A stretch of DNA of 64,000 nt from contig NZ_BCTR01000033.1 in assembly GCF_002091475.1 (NCBI RefSeq), forward strand, positions 23,952-87,951, in the 5' to 3' direction. A program made the position numbers and the translations under genes. This stretch comes from Sphingomonas azotifigens NBRC 15497. Its GTDB lineage: Bacteria > Pseudomonadota > Alphaproteobacteria > Sphingomonadales > Sphingomonadaceae. This document shows, piece by piece, positions 18,503-28,429 of this stretch. The notes beneath the pieces are model-generated. The model saw only the letters and a program-made list of their open reading frames with translations, was not told the DNA's origin and did not search any database. Numbering within the stretch: the first letter of the stretch is position 1; each line of letters opens with the position of its first letter.

Positions 18503-19005
18503 CCCGTCTGCTCGTTCTTGGCGGCGCCCGGTCGGGCAAGAGCCGCTATGCCCAGGCACGGGCAGAGTCCATGCCCGGTGACCTGATCTTTGTCGCGACC
18601 GCGCAGGCACTGGACGACGAAATGGAAGACCGGATCGCCCGCCACCGCGCCGATCGCGGCCCGCGCTGGTCCACACTGGACGTGCCGCTCGATCTTCCCG
18701 CCGCGATCGATGCCGAGGCGGCGCCGGACCGCGTGCTGCTGATCGACTGCCTGACGCTCTGGACGTCGAACCTGCTGTTCGCCGATCGCGACCTCGATAC
18801 GGAAACGGCTGCCCTCGCCGACGCGGTCGCAGCCGCGAAGGGCCCGGTGATCCTCGTCGCCAACGAGGTCGGCCTCGGCATCGTGCCGGACAATGCCCTG
18901 GCGCGCCGCTTCCGCGACGCCGCCGGCCGGCTCAACCAGGCGATCGCCGCGGTGGCGGACGAGGTGCAGTTCGTCGCCGCCGGCCTGCCGCTGCGGCTGA
19001 AATAG
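18499..19005 (+). CDS. cobU: Adenosylcobinamide kinase / guanylyltransferase
   Basis: 168-residue bifunctional enzyme that phosphorylates adenosylcobinamide and then forms adenosylcobinamide-GDP, the substrate of CobS. The N-terminal P-loop [12 protein letters not shown] (residues 7-18), HRADRG with the guanylylated His, [11 protein letters not shown] and [20 protein letters not shown] are all present. Full length. It overlaps cobQ by 4 nt and is the last gene of the riboswitch-controlled operon. P. denitrificans calls it cobP. Confidence 0.95.
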   Translation: MTRLLVLGGARSGKSRYAQARAESMPGDLIFVATAQALDDEMEDRIARHRADRGPRWSTLDVPLDLPAAIDAEAAPDRVLLIDCLTLWTSNLLFADRDLDTETAALADAVAAAKGPVILVANEVGLGIVPDNALARRFRDAAGRLNQAIAAVADEVQFVAAGLPLRLK

Positions 19006-19050
19006 GCAAAAATAATCGATGCCCCATACCAACGCGGGGCTTGATCGAAT

Positions 19051-19068
19051 TAGTTAGCGTTCTAACTA
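19051..19068. promoter_or_regulatory. Palindromic operator upstream of marR-type gene
   Basis: TAGTTAG-CGTT-CTAACTA is a perfect 7-bp inverted repeat ending 9 bp before the ATG of the MarR-type regulator. Its place, symmetry and length fit an autoregulatory MarR-dimer site controlling the whole efflux operon. No clear Shine-Dalgarno lies between it and the ATG. Confidence 0.6.
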
Positions 19069-19077
19069 CCGGCACCT

Positions 19078-19530
19078 ATGCCCGACCGCCCAGCCCTCGA
19101 GCGCGCGCTTGCGACGCGCATGAGCCCAACGTCGCGCGCGTGGCAACGGCTCGCCGATGCGACGCTCGCCTCGCTCGACATCTCCGGGTCCACCGGCTGG
19201 GCGCTCGTCTATCTCCAGCGGCTCGGCGAGGATGTGCGCCAGGCGGAGCTGGCCCGCGCCATCGGCGTGACCGAAGCGTCGCTGGTCCGCACCCTGCATG
19301 CCCTGGAAGAATCCGGCATGGTGGTCCGCGTGGCAGACGCGCAGGATCGCCGCGCGAACCGGCTGCGGCTCACCGAACGCGGTGTTTCGCATGCGTCACG
19401 GATCGACCAGCGGCTTGCCGCGTTGCGGAGCGCGTTGCTCGATGGGGTGAGCGACGCCGATCTGGAGGCCACCTTGCGCCTGCTCGACCAACTCGCGACC
19501 AAGCTCGCCGAGCATCGGCTCCAGGCATGA
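19078..19530 (+). CDS. MarR-family transcriptional regulator
   Basis: 150-residue winged-helix regulator. Core motifs are the recognition helix region AELARAIGVTEASLVRTLHALEESGMV and the wing VADAQDRRANRLRLTERG, both typical of MarR. It starts directly after a palindromic operator candidate and its stop overlaps the FUSC gene (ATGA). Such regulators next to FUSC/HlyD pumps usually respond to aromatic acids or similar toxic compounds; the ligand here is inferred, not seen. Confidence 0.92.
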   Translation: MPDRPALERALATRMSPTSRAWQRLADATLASLDISGSTGWALVYLQRLGEDVRQAELARAIGVTEASLVRTLHALEESGMVVRVADAQDRRANRLRLTERGVSHASRIDQRLAALRSALLDGVSDADLEATLRLLDQLATKLAEHRLQA

Positions 19531-21572
19531 CCGATCGCTGGGGCATCGACGCGGCAGTCTTTTCGCTCAAATCCTACGCGGCAGGGATGCTGGCCGTGTA
19601 TCTTGCGCTCTCGATCGGGCTCGACCGGCCCTATTGGTCGTTCCTCACCGCCTATATCGTCGCGCAGCCGCTGGCCGGCGCGGTGTTCTCCAAGGCGCTG
19701 TTTCGCGTGATCGGCACGGTGGTTGGTGCCGCCGCAGCGGTGGCAATGGTGCCGCCGCTGGTCAACACGCCGGAACTGCTGGTGCTCGCCATTTCGGGCT
19801 GGCTGGCGCTATGCGTGTTCGTCTCGTTGCTCGATCGCACGCCGCGCTCGTACATGTTCGTGCTGGCGGGCTACAGTGCGGTGCTGATCGTGCTGCCGAG
19901 CGTCGACACGCCCGCACAGATCTTCACCGTCGCCAGCCTGCGCGTGCAGGAGATCACCCTCGGCATCCTCTGCGGCAGCTTGGTCCATGGCGTGATCTTC
20001 CCCCGCTCGGTCGCCGCCTTCCTGCTGACCCGCGTTTCCGCGATCCTCAAGGATGCCGAACGTTGGTCGCGGGATTCGCTGGCGCTAGAGCCGGTGCCGG
20101 GCGTCGATACCGAGCGGCGGCGGCTCGCGGCCGACATCACCGAGCTCCACCAGCTCTCGATCCATCTGCCCTATGAGACCGCGCGCACCACCCCGCGCGT
20201 GCGCACCGTTCGCGCATTGCAGGACCAATTGTCGCTGCTGATGCCGCTGGGTGCGGCGGTCGACGATCGCACCGTGCGCCTTCAGGCGCATGGCGGCCTG
20301 CCGCCCGAGGCCGCCGCCCTGCTCACCGATACCCGGGCATGGCTGGAAACGCTCGACCGCGACCGGGAGGCGCGCGCCGCCGACGCCGCCGCGTTGGAGG
20401 CGCGGTGCGCCGCACTCGAACCGGCGGTGCACGAAGGCAGTTCCTGGCACGACCTGCTGCTGCTCAGCCTGCTTTCGCGCCTTGCCGCGTTGATCGCAGC
20501 CCACCGCGATTGCCGCGACCTCGCCGAACAGCTCGCCACGCTCGATCGCCGCCCCGTCTCGCCTCGCGTCGCCGAGCTACTCGAAGGGCGCCGCGGGCGC
20601 GAACTGCACATCGATTGGGTCGGTGCGCTGCGCGGCGCGATCGGCGCGTTCCTCACCCTGTCGGTAGGATCGGCGATCTGGATTGCCAGCGGCTGGGCAG
20701 ACGGTTCCACCGCGGTGATGCTCGCCGGCGTTTTCCTCTCGCTGTTCGCCGCAGCGCCCGATCCGCTGCTGCCGCTGCGCTCCTTCTTCTGGGGCACGCT
20801 GGCCGCGACGATCCTGGGCGCGATCTATGGCTATGCGATCATGCCGCAGCTCGACGGGTTCGGCCAACTCGCCGCCGCGATGGCGCCGCCGCTGCTGATC
20901 CTCGGCGCGATGATGCACTCGCCGAAATGGATGGGCCTGGCGCTGCCGACGCTGCTGGGCCTTGGCAGCCCGCTGCTGATCTCGGCGCGCTACACCAGCG
21001 CCTTTGCCAGCTTCGTCAATGGCGGCATCGCGCAGCTGATGGGCGTGGCCTTTGCGATCCTGATGGCGCGGCTGCTGCAATCCGCCGGGATCGAGCAGGC
21101 GATCCGCCGGACGTTGCGCGCCGGCTGGGCCGATATTGCCGAAAGGAGCAACCTGATGACCCCGCCCGACGTGCGCGGCTGGATCAACCGCATGCTGGAC
21201 CGGATCGCACTCCTGGCACCGCGCCTGGCGCTTGCCGGCCGTTCCCCGGGCGCACCGCTCTACGACGCGCTGCGCGACCTGCGCACCGGCGTCGCGATCG
21301 GCGAACTGCGCGCGCTGCGCCTCGAGCTTCCGCCCGAACGCGCTGCCCCGCTGACCGCGGTACTGCGCGACGTGGGCGACTATTACCGCCGGCTCGAACC
21401 CTATGCCGAGAAGCCGGACGATCCCGCCCTGCTTGCCCATATCGATGTGGCGCTGCATGCTATCGCCCGCGACGACGACCGCGCGGTTCGCCGCGCCGGC
21501 GCACTCGGCCTGCTGAGCCTGCGCCGCAATCTCTTCCCCGGCGCGGACCCGGCGCCGGAGGCCGCGCTGTGA
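19527..21572 (+). CDS. FUSC-family (AaeB-like) efflux permease
   Basis: 681-residue inner-membrane protein made of two similar halves, each with about five or six membrane spans (roughly residues 10-160 and 365-520), separated and followed by soluble helical regions. RPYWSFLTAYIVAQPLAGAVFSKALFRVIGTVVGA is the typical FUSC start. Together with the following DUF1656, HlyD and NodT genes it forms an AaeAB-type pump for aromatic acids or related compounds. Overlaps both neighbours by 4 nt, so it is strictly coupled. Confidence 0.9.
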   Translation: MTDRWGIDAAVFSLKSYAAGMLAVYLALSIGLDRPYWSFLTAYIVAQPLAGAVFSKALFRVIGTVVGAAAAVAMVPPLVNTPELLVLAISGWLALCVFVSLLDRTPRSYMFVLAGYSAVLIVLPSVDTPAQIFTVASLRVQEITLGILCGSLVHGVIFPRSVAAFLLTRVSAILKDAERWSRDSLALEPVPGVDTERRRLAADITELHQLSIHLPYETARTTPRVRTVRALQDQLSLLMPLGAAVDDRTVRLQAHGGLPPEAAALLTDTRAWLETLDRDREARAADAAALEARCAALEPAVHEGSSWHDLLLLSLLSRLAALIAAHRDCRDLAEQLATLDRRPVSPRVAELLEGRRGRELHIDWVGALRGAIGAFLTLSVGSAIWIASGWADGSTAVMLAGVFLSLFAAAPDPLLPLRSFFWGTLAATILGAIYGYAIMPQLDGFGQLAAAMAPPLLILGAMMHSPKWMGLALPTLLGLGSPLLISARYTSAFASFVNGGIAQLMGVAFAILMARLLQSAGIEQAIRRTLRAGWADIAERSNLMTPPDVRGWINRMLDRIALLAPRLALAGRSPGAPLYDALRDLRTGVAIGELRALRLELPPERAAPLTAVLRDVGDYYRRLEPYAEKPDDPALLAHIDVALHAIARDDDRAVRRAGALGLLSLRRNLFPGADPAPEAAL

Positions 21573-21784
21573 TCGGCGAGATCGCGATCGACGGCGTCTA
21601 TGTGCCGACGATGCTGCTGCTCGGCGTGATCGCCATGCTGCTGACCATCGCGCTCGCCCGCCTGTTCAATGCCTTCGGCCTGTATCGCTTTGTCGCCTAT
21701 CGCGCGCTTGTCGATCTCTGCCTGTTCGTTCTTCTGCTCGGCCTGCTCGCCTGGGCCTCGCCCCTGATTGGATTCCGACCATGA
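21569..21784 (+). CDS. DUF1656 small membrane protein (AaeX-like)
   Basis: 71-residue protein with two hydrophobic segments (about residues 13-31 and 45-65) around a short RLFNAFGLYRFVAYRALVD loop. The N-terminal motif IGEIAIDGVYVP is typical of DUF1656/AaeX, which accompanies FUSC-type pumps. It uses a GTG start overlapping the FUSC stop and overlaps the HlyD gene by 4 nt. Its exact role in the pump is not known. Confidence 0.88.
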   Translation: MIGEIAIDGVYVPTMLLLGVIAMLLTIALARLFNAFGLYRFVAYRALVDLCLFVLLLGLLAWASPLIGFRP

Positions 21785-22713
21785 AACGCTACCTCCCCAT
21801 CCTTGGCCGCAGCGCCGCGACGATCGTGATCGTGATCGCGGCCACCGTCGTCGCCTGGTGGCTGTGGCAGCATTATGCGCGCAGCCCCTGGACGCGCGAC
21901 GGCCGGGTCCGCGCGGACGTGGTGCGGGTGACCCCCGATATCGGCGGGCTGGTGACCGCGGTGATGGTCCGCGACAACCAGCAGGTAAAGGCGGGCGACC
22001 TGCTCTTCGTGATCGATCAGCCGCGCTATTCGCTGGCGCTGGCCCAGGCGCGGGCGAGCGTCGAGAGCGCCCGCGCGACGCTCAACCAGGCGCAGCGCGA
22101 AGCCCGACGCGACCTCGCGCTCGGCAACCTCGTCGCCGCCGAAACGCACGAGCAGAATGTCGCGCGGGCCGCCACCGCCCAGGCTGCCCTGGTCCAGGCG
22201 CTCACCTCGGTGCAGAGCGCCGAACTGAACGTATCGCGCACCCAGGTAAAGGCGTCGGTAAACGGCACCGTCACGAATCTCGATCTCCACCCCGGCGACT
22301 ATGTCGCGGCCGGCCAGCAGGCGATGGCGCTGGTCGATGCCGACAGCCTGCGCGTCGAAGGCTATTTCGAGGAAACCAAGCTGCCCAGCATCCGCATCGG
22401 CGCGCCGGTGACCGTCGAACTGATGGGCGAGCCCCGCGTGCTGCACGGCGTCGTCGAAAGCATCTCGGCAGGCATCAACGACACCACGCGAAGCAATGCC
22501 GGCAACCTGTTGCCCAATGTCGACCCGACCTACAGCTGGGTCCGGCTCGCCCAGCGCATCCCGGTACGGGTGAAGCTGACCCAGGTGCCCGCCGACATCC
22601 GCCTGATCTCGGGCCGCACCGCGACGGTGACGATCCAGCCGAGCGCCGTCGCCCAGCCTGCGCCTGCCCGGCCAAGCCCGACCCCCACACCGACCCCGAC
22701 CAAGGCGCATTGA
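21781..22713 (+). CDS. HlyD-family periplasmic adaptor (AaeA-like)
   Basis: 310-residue membrane-fusion protein. One N-terminal membrane anchor (residues about 10-30), a lipoyl-like half TPDIGGLVTAVMVRDNQQVKAGDLLFVIDQ, a coiled-coil hairpin (about 80-150), the second lipoyl half VNGTVTNLDLHPGDYV, and a beta-barrel domain. The C-terminus ends in an unusual Pro-Thr repeat (PSPTPTPTPTKAH). It links the FUSC permease to the NodT outer-membrane channel 2 bp downstream. Confidence 0.93.
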   Translation: MKRYLPILGRSAATIVIVIAATVVAWWLWQHYARSPWTRDGRVRADVVRVTPDIGGLVTAVMVRDNQQVKAGDLLFVIDQPRYSLALAQARASVESARATLNQAQREARRDLALGNLVAAETHEQNVARAATAQAALVQALTSVQSAELNVSRTQVKASVNGTVTNLDLHPGDYVAAGQQAMALVDADSLRVEGYFEETKLPSIRIGAPVTVELMGEPRVLHGVVESISAGINDTTRSNAGNLLPNVDPTYSWVRLAQRIPVRVKLTQVPADIRLISGRTATVTIQPSAVAQPAPARPSPTPTPTPTKAH

Positions 22714-22715
22714 AG

Positions 22716-24113
22716 ATGCGCGCACTCCCCCTCGTCGCCGCGCTCGCACTGGTCGCCGGCTGCACCCGCGCCGGGCCGGACTATCATCCCCCCGTCACCG
22801 GTCCGGCGAACAGCCCGGCCGCGACCGGCAACTTCCTCTCGGCGCAGGACAAGGCGTTCAGCGACGAGCCCCTGCCCGATCACTGGTGGCGCCTCTACGC
22901 CGATCCGCGACTAGACGCGCTGGTCGAGGAGGCGCTCGCCGCCAATGCCGATCTGCGCGTCGCCGACGCCAATCTCCGTCGCGCCGAAGCCGTGGTCCGC
23001 CAGACCGAAGCCTCGCGGATGCTGACCACCGACCTGTCGGGCGGCGGCACCCTCGCCCGCGCCTCGAATACCGGCGCCACGCTGCCCGGCAAGCTCGGCT
23101 ACAACCTCGGCATCTCGGTCGGCTATCCGCTCGATGTGCGCGGCAAGATCGCCCGCGCGATCGAGGCCAGCCTCGCCGATCGCGATACCATCGCCGCCGC
23201 GCGCGATGCGGTGCGGGTGAGCGTCGCCGCCGCCACCGCACGCGCCTATGCCGATGTCTGCGCTGCCAATTTCCGGCTGGCAGCGACCCAGCGGATCGTA
23301 ACCCTGCAGCGCCAGACCTTCTCCGCCACCCAGCGCCTCCAGCGCGCGGGCCGCGGCACCGCCTTCGACGTCAGCCGCGCCCAGGCTGCGGTGCAGGCCA
23401 GCGAGGCCAATCTGCCGGTCTTCGCCGCACAGCGTCGCGGCGGGCTCTACACGCTCGCCGCGCTGCTCGGCCGCCCAGCCGCCGACTATCCGCGCGACAT
23501 CGAAAGCTGCGCCGCGCTTCCCGCCCTCCCCCGCCCGATGCCGGTAGGCGACGGCGCCGCCATGATCCGCCGCCGCCCGGATATCCGCCAAGCCGAACGC
23601 GTGATCGCCGGCGACACCGCGCGGATCGGTGTCGCCACCGCCGATCTCTATCCGCAGATCAGCCTTGGCGGCTCGGCAGGGCTCAGCGGTCCGCTCGACG
23701 ATCTCGGCAGTCCGAGTTCGTTCGGCTTCAGCCTCGGCCCGCTGATCAGTTGGAGCTTCCCCAACCGGCCCGCCGTCCGTGCGCGCATCGAGGCGGCGGG
23801 TGCGCAGGTCGATGCCGATATCGCCCGCTTCGATTCCACTGTGCTCGGCGCGCTGCGCGATACCGAAACGGCGCTGGAAACCTATGCGCGCGATCGCGAT
23901 CAGGCTGAAGCGCTGCGCCGTGCCCGCGACAGCGCCGCGACGGCGGCCGATCAGGCGGGTCGGCTGTTCCGCTTCGGCCGCAGCGATTTCCTCGCGCTGC
24001 TTCAGGCGCAGAGCAGCCTCGCCCAGGCAGAGGCGAGCTACGCCACCGCCCAGGCCCGCCTGCCCGATGACCAGATCGCGATCTTTCTCGCACTTGGCGG
24101 CGGCTGGGAATAA
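22716..24113 (+). CDS. NodT-family outer-membrane efflux lipoprotein
   Basis: 465-residue TolC-like channel. The signal peptide ends in a lipobox LVAGC with Cys16 as the acylated residue. Two OEP repeats follow, with the characteristic YRVAY-like helices, [37 protein letters not shown] and a final [22 protein letters not shown] segment. It completes the tripartite pump with the HlyD and FUSC proteins. The next gene, pncB, follows after 10 bp but is functionally unrelated. Confidence 0.92.
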   Translation: MRALPLVAALALVAGCTRAGPDYHPPVTGPANSPAATGNFLSAQDKAFSDEPLPDHWWRLYADPRLDALVEEALAANADLRVADANLRRAEAVVRQTEASRMLTTDLSGGGTLARASNTGATLPGKLGYNLGISVGYPLDVRGKIARAIEASLADRDTIAAARDAVRVSVAAATARAYADVCAANFRLAATQRIVTLQRQTFSATQRLQRAGRGTAFDVSRAQAAVQASEANLPVFAAQRRGGLYTLAALLGRPAADYPRDIESCAALPALPRPMPVGDGAAMIRRRPDIRQAERVIAGDTARIGVATADLYPQISLGGSAGLSGPLDDLGSPSSFGFSLGPLISWSFPNRPAVRARIEAAGAQVDADIARFDSTVLGALRDTETALETYARDRDQAEALRRARDSAATAADQAGRLFRFGRSDFLALLQAQSSLAQAEASYATAQARLPDDQIAIFLALGGGWE

Positions 24114-24123
24114 GAGCGGCCCC

Positions 24124-25428
24124 ATGACCTTCACCGATATCGCGAGCCGGACCTACAACCATAATTTCCGGCTAGATCCGATCGTCCGCAGCCTGCTCGA
24201 TACGGATTTCTACAAGCTGCTGATGCTGCAGATGATCCGGCGGCTGCATCCCGAGACGCAGGTCACCTTCTCGCTGATCAACCGCAGCAAGTCGGTGCGA
24301 TTGGCCGAAGTGATCGACGAGGCCGAACTGCGCGCGCAGCTCGATCATGCGCGGACGCTGCGCTTCGCCAAGAAGGAGCTGATCTGGCTTGCCGGCAACA
24401 GCTTCTACGGCAAGACCCAGATGTTCGCGCCGGACTTCATCGCCTGGCTCGCCGACTTCCAGCTGCCGGCCTATGAGCTGGAGCGGCACGATGGCCAGTT
24501 CGTGCTCCATTTCCACGGCCCCTGGACCCACACGACCATGTGGGAGATCCCGGCACTGACCATCGTCAACGAACTCCGCTCGCGCGCGGCGATGCGCGGG
24601 CGCGACCGGTTCGCGCTCGACGTGCTCTATGCCCGCGCCAAAGCGAAGCTGTGGGACAAGGTGGAGCGGCTGCGCACCCTACCCGATCTGGTGCTGTCGG
24701 ATTTCGGTACCCGCCGGCGCCATGGCTTTCTGTGGCAGCGCTGGTGCGTCGAAGCGCTGAAGGAAGGGCTCGGCCACCGCTTCATCGGCACCTCCAACGT
24801 GCTGCTGGCGATGGACGCGGACCTGGAAGCGATCGGCACCAACGCGCACGAGCTGCCGATGGTGGAAGCGGCTCTGTCGTCCGACGACGCGGCACTTGCC
24901 GACGCGCCCTATCGCGTGCTCGAGCAATGGCGCGCGCATTATGGCGGCAATCTGCTGATCGCGCTGCCCGATGCGTTCGGCACCACCTCGTTCCTCGCCC
25001 GCGCGCCCGATTGGGTGGCCGACTGGACCGGCTTCCGCCCGGACAGCGCCCCGCCCATCCCGGGCGGCGAGCAGATCCTGCGCTGGTGGCAGGACCATGG
25101 CCGCGATCCGCGCGACAAGCTGCTGATCTTCTCCGACGGCATGGACGTCGATTCGATCGAGGCAACGTATCGCCACTTCAACGGGCGGGTGCGGATGAGC
25201 TTCGGCTGGGGGACCAACCTCACCAACGACTTCCGCGGCTGCGACCCCGACGGCGAGGCGGGACTGGAGCCGATCTCGCTCGTCTGCAAGGTCGTGGCGG
25301 CAAACGGCCGCCCGGCCGTCAAGCTCTCGGACAATCCGGCCAAGGCGACCGGCGAGCCGGCGGAGATCGAACGCTATCTGCGCGTGTTCGGTAGCGCCGG
25401 TCGCACCGAACACGCGGTGCAGGTCTAG
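24124..25428 (+). CDS. pncB: Nicotinate phosphoribosyltransferase
   Basis: 434-residue enzyme that converts nicotinate and PRPP to nicotinate mononucleotide in the Preiss-Handler route to [16 protein letters not shown] near residue 25, [30 protein letters not shown] and the C-terminal [11 protein letters not shown] are diagnostic. Start by homology; the region upstream lies inside the nodT gene in another frame. It follows the efflux operon by 10 bp and may be cotranscribed. The gene for the last NAD step, nadE, is at 35679. Confidence 0.94.
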   Translation: MTFTDIASRTYNHNFRLDPIVRSLLDTDFYKLLMLQMIRRLHPETQVTFSLINRSKSVRLAEVIDEAELRAQLDHARTLRFAKKELIWLAGNSFYGKTQMFAPDFIAWLADFQLPAYELERHDGQFVLHFHGPWTHTTMWEIPALTIVNELRSRAAMRGRDRFALDVLYARAKAKLWDKVERLRTLPDLVLSDFGTRRRHGFLWQRWCVEALKEGLGHRFIGTSNVLLAMDADLEAIGTNAHELPMVEAALSSDDAALADAPYRVLEQWRAHYGGNLLIALPDAFGTTSFLARAPDWVADWTGFRPDSAPPIPGGEQILRWWQDHGRDPRDKLLIFSDGMDVDSIEATYRHFNGRVRMSFGWGTNLTNDFRGCDPDGEAGLEPISLVCKVVAANGRPAVKLSDNPAKATGEPAEIERYLRVFGSAGRTEHAVQV

Positions 25429-26468
25429 CCGCGCCAGTCGACCGAATTGCCGTACGGGTGACACACCGCCAACACACGGCGCTCCTCCCCGCCCGGAAAC
25501 CAGCTGAGCGACAGGCGAACTTCGCTGCGCGTCTCCGTCCATTCGAAGCCGACCCAGGCGAGCGGGCGCTCGGGCGTCGCATATTGGCCGGCATCGCGGA
25601 TCATCGCTACCACCGCGGCGCGATCGCGGGGCGGAAGATATTGCAGCACCATCGAGTGCATCACCACGCGGCAGACGCCTTCGGCCTGCGGTTCGGCCAG
25701 CTCGCGCGCCAGCCATTCGGACGCATCGCCTCGCGCGATTTCGGGCGGATGACGCCGCGCCATGCCGAGCGCCTCTTCGAGCCGGTGCAGCCGCGACGGC
25801 TGATCGGCGAAGATATAGGCCATCAACCGCTCGCAGGTAGCAGGATCGGCAGCGTTCAACGGATTGAGATCGACACCGCGGGCCGCGACGACTTCGAGCG
25901 GCGCCGGCAGCGGCGCGGACCCGTTCCACTCGGGCGCGACCTGTACCGGCGAATGGCGGTCGCCCGCCAGCACCCCGCCCAGATCGAAGCCGTAACGACC
26001 GAGATTGAGGTTGAGGCCGCAGCTCGACCCGATCTCGAGCAACTCGAACGGCAACCCGAAGCGGCGGCGGACCTGCATCAGCGCGGCGACGATCGCACCC
26101 GACCGGCCGACCTCGTTGGTCTGCGGCGTGCGGCGCAGGAACCCAGCGATCAGGTCGTCCTCGGCAGCAAGTGCCTCGCCGATCGCGCCGTCGAAATCGT
26201 CATGTTCGTAGCGATAGAGCGCAGCAAGGGCGGGCGGATTGCCGCGCCGCGCCAGAAAGTGCAGCGCGGCGTTGAACCGCATCGCCAGCGCGGCCGAGGC
26301 GGCGTCGCCCTCCCAATGGGTGATCACCGCTTCGCTATGCGGTGCGCGGCCCAGCTGGCGTAGCCCGGCGGCAAGCACCGCGCCGACAAAGGGCGATCCC
26401 AGATCGGTGGCGACCCGCGCCATGCGCGCGATTTCCGCCGGACCCGTCCGGGGCGCAATCCTGTCCAT
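25425..26468 (-). CDS. DUF2332 family protein
   Basis: 347-residue protein of the DUF2332 family, whose function is not established. Visible family traits are [17 protein letters not shown] [71 protein letters not shown] and LAWVGFEW. The GSSxGLNL motif recalls a methyltransferase-type SAM pocket, which is only suggestive. The ATG at 26468 follows AGGGA; longer starts reach 26564. Its stop codon shares the CTAG tetranucleotide with the stop of convergent pncB. Confidence 0.8.
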   Translation of the reverse strand: MDRIAPRTGPAEIARMARVATDLGSPFVGAVLAAGLRQLGRAPHSEAVITHWEGDAASAALAMRFNAALHFLARRGNPPALAALYRYEHDDFDGAIGEALAAEDDLIAGFLRRTPQTNEVGRSGAIVAALMQVRRRFGLPFELLEIGSSCGLNLNLGRYGFDLGGVLAGDRHSPVQVAPEWNGSAPLPAPLEVVAARGVDLNPLNAADPATCERLMAYIFADQPSRLHRLEEALGMARRHPPEIARGDASEWLARELAEPQAEGVCRVVMHSMVLQYLPPRDRAAVVAMIRDAGQYATPERPLAWVGFEWTETRSEVRLSLSWFPGGEERRVLAVCHPYGNSVDWRG

Positions 26469-26572
26469 TCCAATAATCCCTGGCGGGAGCACCTGCTCCG
26501 GAATCTTCTCGCGGGGCATCGCTCGATTCGCAACCGGACCGAACGATGCCCCGCGGGATTGCATATCGTCGA

Positions 26573-28429
26573 TCAGAACGACTGCCAGTCGTCGTCCGCA
26601 GAACCGCTGTTGCGCACCAGCGCCGAGACGGCGGCCTTGGGCAGCGGCTTGACATGCCCGCCGCTGAACCGCGCCGGCGATACCCGAGCGCTGCTCACCG
26701 GCGCGCCGCTGCCCACGTTGAACCGGCTGGCCTGTTCGGAGAGGACGCTGACCTCGCTCGCCAGGTTACGCGCGGCAGCCGAAGTTTCCTCGACCATCGC
26801 GGCATTCTGCTGCGTCGATTGATCCATCTCGCCAAGAGCGGCGCTGATCTCGGTGACCGCGCTCGACTGGGCATGGTTGTCCGACGCCATGTTGCCAAGC
26901 AGCTGGTGCACCTCGCCGACACCGCTTGAGATGTCGGCCAGCGCCCCGTCGACCCGCTGCACGGCCTGCACCGCGGTGACGATGTCGCTCTGTGTCGCGG
27001 TCAGCTGGTCGCGCGCGCGGCCAGCCTCCTCTTCCGCCCGCATCGCCAGGGCGGAGACGAGATCGGCGACGACCGCGAACCCGCGACCCGCCTCGCCCGC
27101 GCGACCGGCTTCGACCGCGGCGTTCATCGCCAGAACGCGCGTCTGGAACGCAATCTTGTCGAGACCCTCGATGACGCTGTCGATGCCCTTGGCGCTGTCG
27201 GACACGCGGGTCATCGCCTGCACCGCCTCGTCGGCCGTCGCGCGACCATTGTCCACCGTCGCCATCGTGCCGTCGGCGCGCTCCACGGTCTGGCCGGCAG
27301 CGGTAGCGGTCGCCTTGAGGCGCTGGTCCATCTGGGTGACGGCAGCAGCCGTTTCCTCGAGGCTGGCGGCATTGGCTTCGGTGCGGCGCGCGAGATCCTC
27401 GCTGGCCTGGGCAATCTCGTTCGAGCCGGTGCGGATCGACGCGGTTGCCTCGATCACCGACGAGATCAGCTCGCGCAGGCTCGACAGGGCGTTGTTGAAG
27501 TTGGTCTTGACGGCACCGTATTCGCCCGGGAACTCGGCGTTGATCTGCGCGGTCAGATTGCCCTGGGCCAGCTCGGCGAGATGCGAGGAGACCGTCTCGA
27601 CGACCATTTTCTGCACCGCCTCGGCCTTGGCGCTGGCGGCGTCGGACGCTTCCTTGGCGAGGGCGGCGTCGCGGAAGACCAGCACCGCGCGCGCCATGTC
27701 GCCCAGTTCGTCGCCGCGCGTCGTGGCAGGGACGTCGACATGGTTCCGGCCCGCAGCAAGATCGGCCATGGTGCGGGTCAGCTGGCTGATCGGGCGCGCG
27801 ATGATGCTGCTCAGCGTGACGGCGAGCGCGATGGCGATGCCGATCAGCGCGACGGCGCCGATGATCAGCACGGTGGTCGCGGTGCTGATCGCACCTTCCT
27901 GGCGGGCGCCGTTCTTTTCGATTGCTTCGGCCTGCGCGTCCTTGATCGCGCGCAGCGGCAACACCGCCGCCGAAACCAGCACCGCCTTGCCGGCGCTACG
28001 CACCTGGGCTTCCGCTTCCTCGCGCTTGCCGGCCTTGACTTCGGCGATCAGGCGATCGCCCCACTTTTCGCGCCACGACAGCGTTTCGGCGCGCGACTTG
28101 CGCAGTCCGTCGAGCAGCGCCGGATCGGTCAGCAGCTTCTCCAGCTCGGCCGAGGTCTCGTCATATTCGGTCCGGCCTTCGTCATAGGACTTGAGATAGG
28201 TCGGGTCGGCGGTGACGAGGAAACCGCGCAACTGGCTGTTCTGGCGCAGCAGTGCGGTTTCGAGGGTCAGCGTCTTCGAGTGGATCTGCTGGCTGAGATT
28301 GTTCTGGTCGGTCACCGAACGGATCATCGAGATGTTCATGAAGAACACGATCATCACCGTCGCCGCCGATGCACAGATCAGCAGGAACGACAGTGCGAGC
28401 TTCCTCGGAATTTTCATCGATGCAATCAT
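26573..28429 (-). CDS. Methyl-accepting chemotaxis protein, CHASE3-type sensor
   Basis: 618-residue chemoreceptor. TM1 about residues 10-32, a periplasmic CHASE3-like domain (SQLRGFLVTADPTYLKSYDEGR), TM2 about 185-210, HAMP, a second HAMP-like segment, then the signalling hairpin KIAFQTRVLAMNAAVEAGRA. The tip differs from classical receptors: QTR replaces QTN, and ADLVSALA replaces the usual AxEVRxLA. The C-terminus ends DDWQSF, resembling the CheR-binding NWETF pentapeptide. No chemotaxis kinase genes are near. A second receptor with the same tip is at 61502. Confidence 0.93.
   Translation of the reverse strand: MIASMKIPRKLALSFLLICASAATVMIVFFMNISMIRSVTDQNNLSQQIHSKTLTLETALLRQNSQLRGFLVTADPTYLKSYDEGRTEYDETSAELEKLLTDPALLDGLRKSRAETLSWREKWGDRLIAEVKAGKREEAEAQVRSAGKAVLVSAAVLPLRAIKDAQAEAIEKNGARQEGAISTATTVLIIGAVALIGIAIALAVTLSSIIARPISQLTRTMADLAAGRNHVDVPATTRGDELGDMARAVLVFRDAALAKEASDAASAKAEAVQKMVVETVSSHLAELAQGNLTAQINAEFPGEYGAVKTNFNNALSSLRELISSVIEATASIRTGSNEIAQASEDLARRTEANAASLEETAAAVTQMDQRLKATATAAGQTVERADGTMATVDNGRATADEAVQAMTRVSDSAKGIDSVIEGLDKIAFQTRVLAMNAAVEAGRAGEAGRGFAVVADLVSALAMRAEEEAGRARDQLTATQSDIVTAVQAVQRVDGALADISSGVGEVHQLLGNMASDNHAQSSAVTEISAALGEMDQSTQQNAAMVEETSAAARNLASEVSVLSEQASRFNVGSGAPVSSARVSPARFSGGHVKPLPKAAVSALVRNSGSADDDWQSF

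Noticed and set aside
19026..19041. GCCCC…GGGGC stem after cobU
   Set aside because: Only five base pairs with a long loop and no T-run; not convincing as a terminator.
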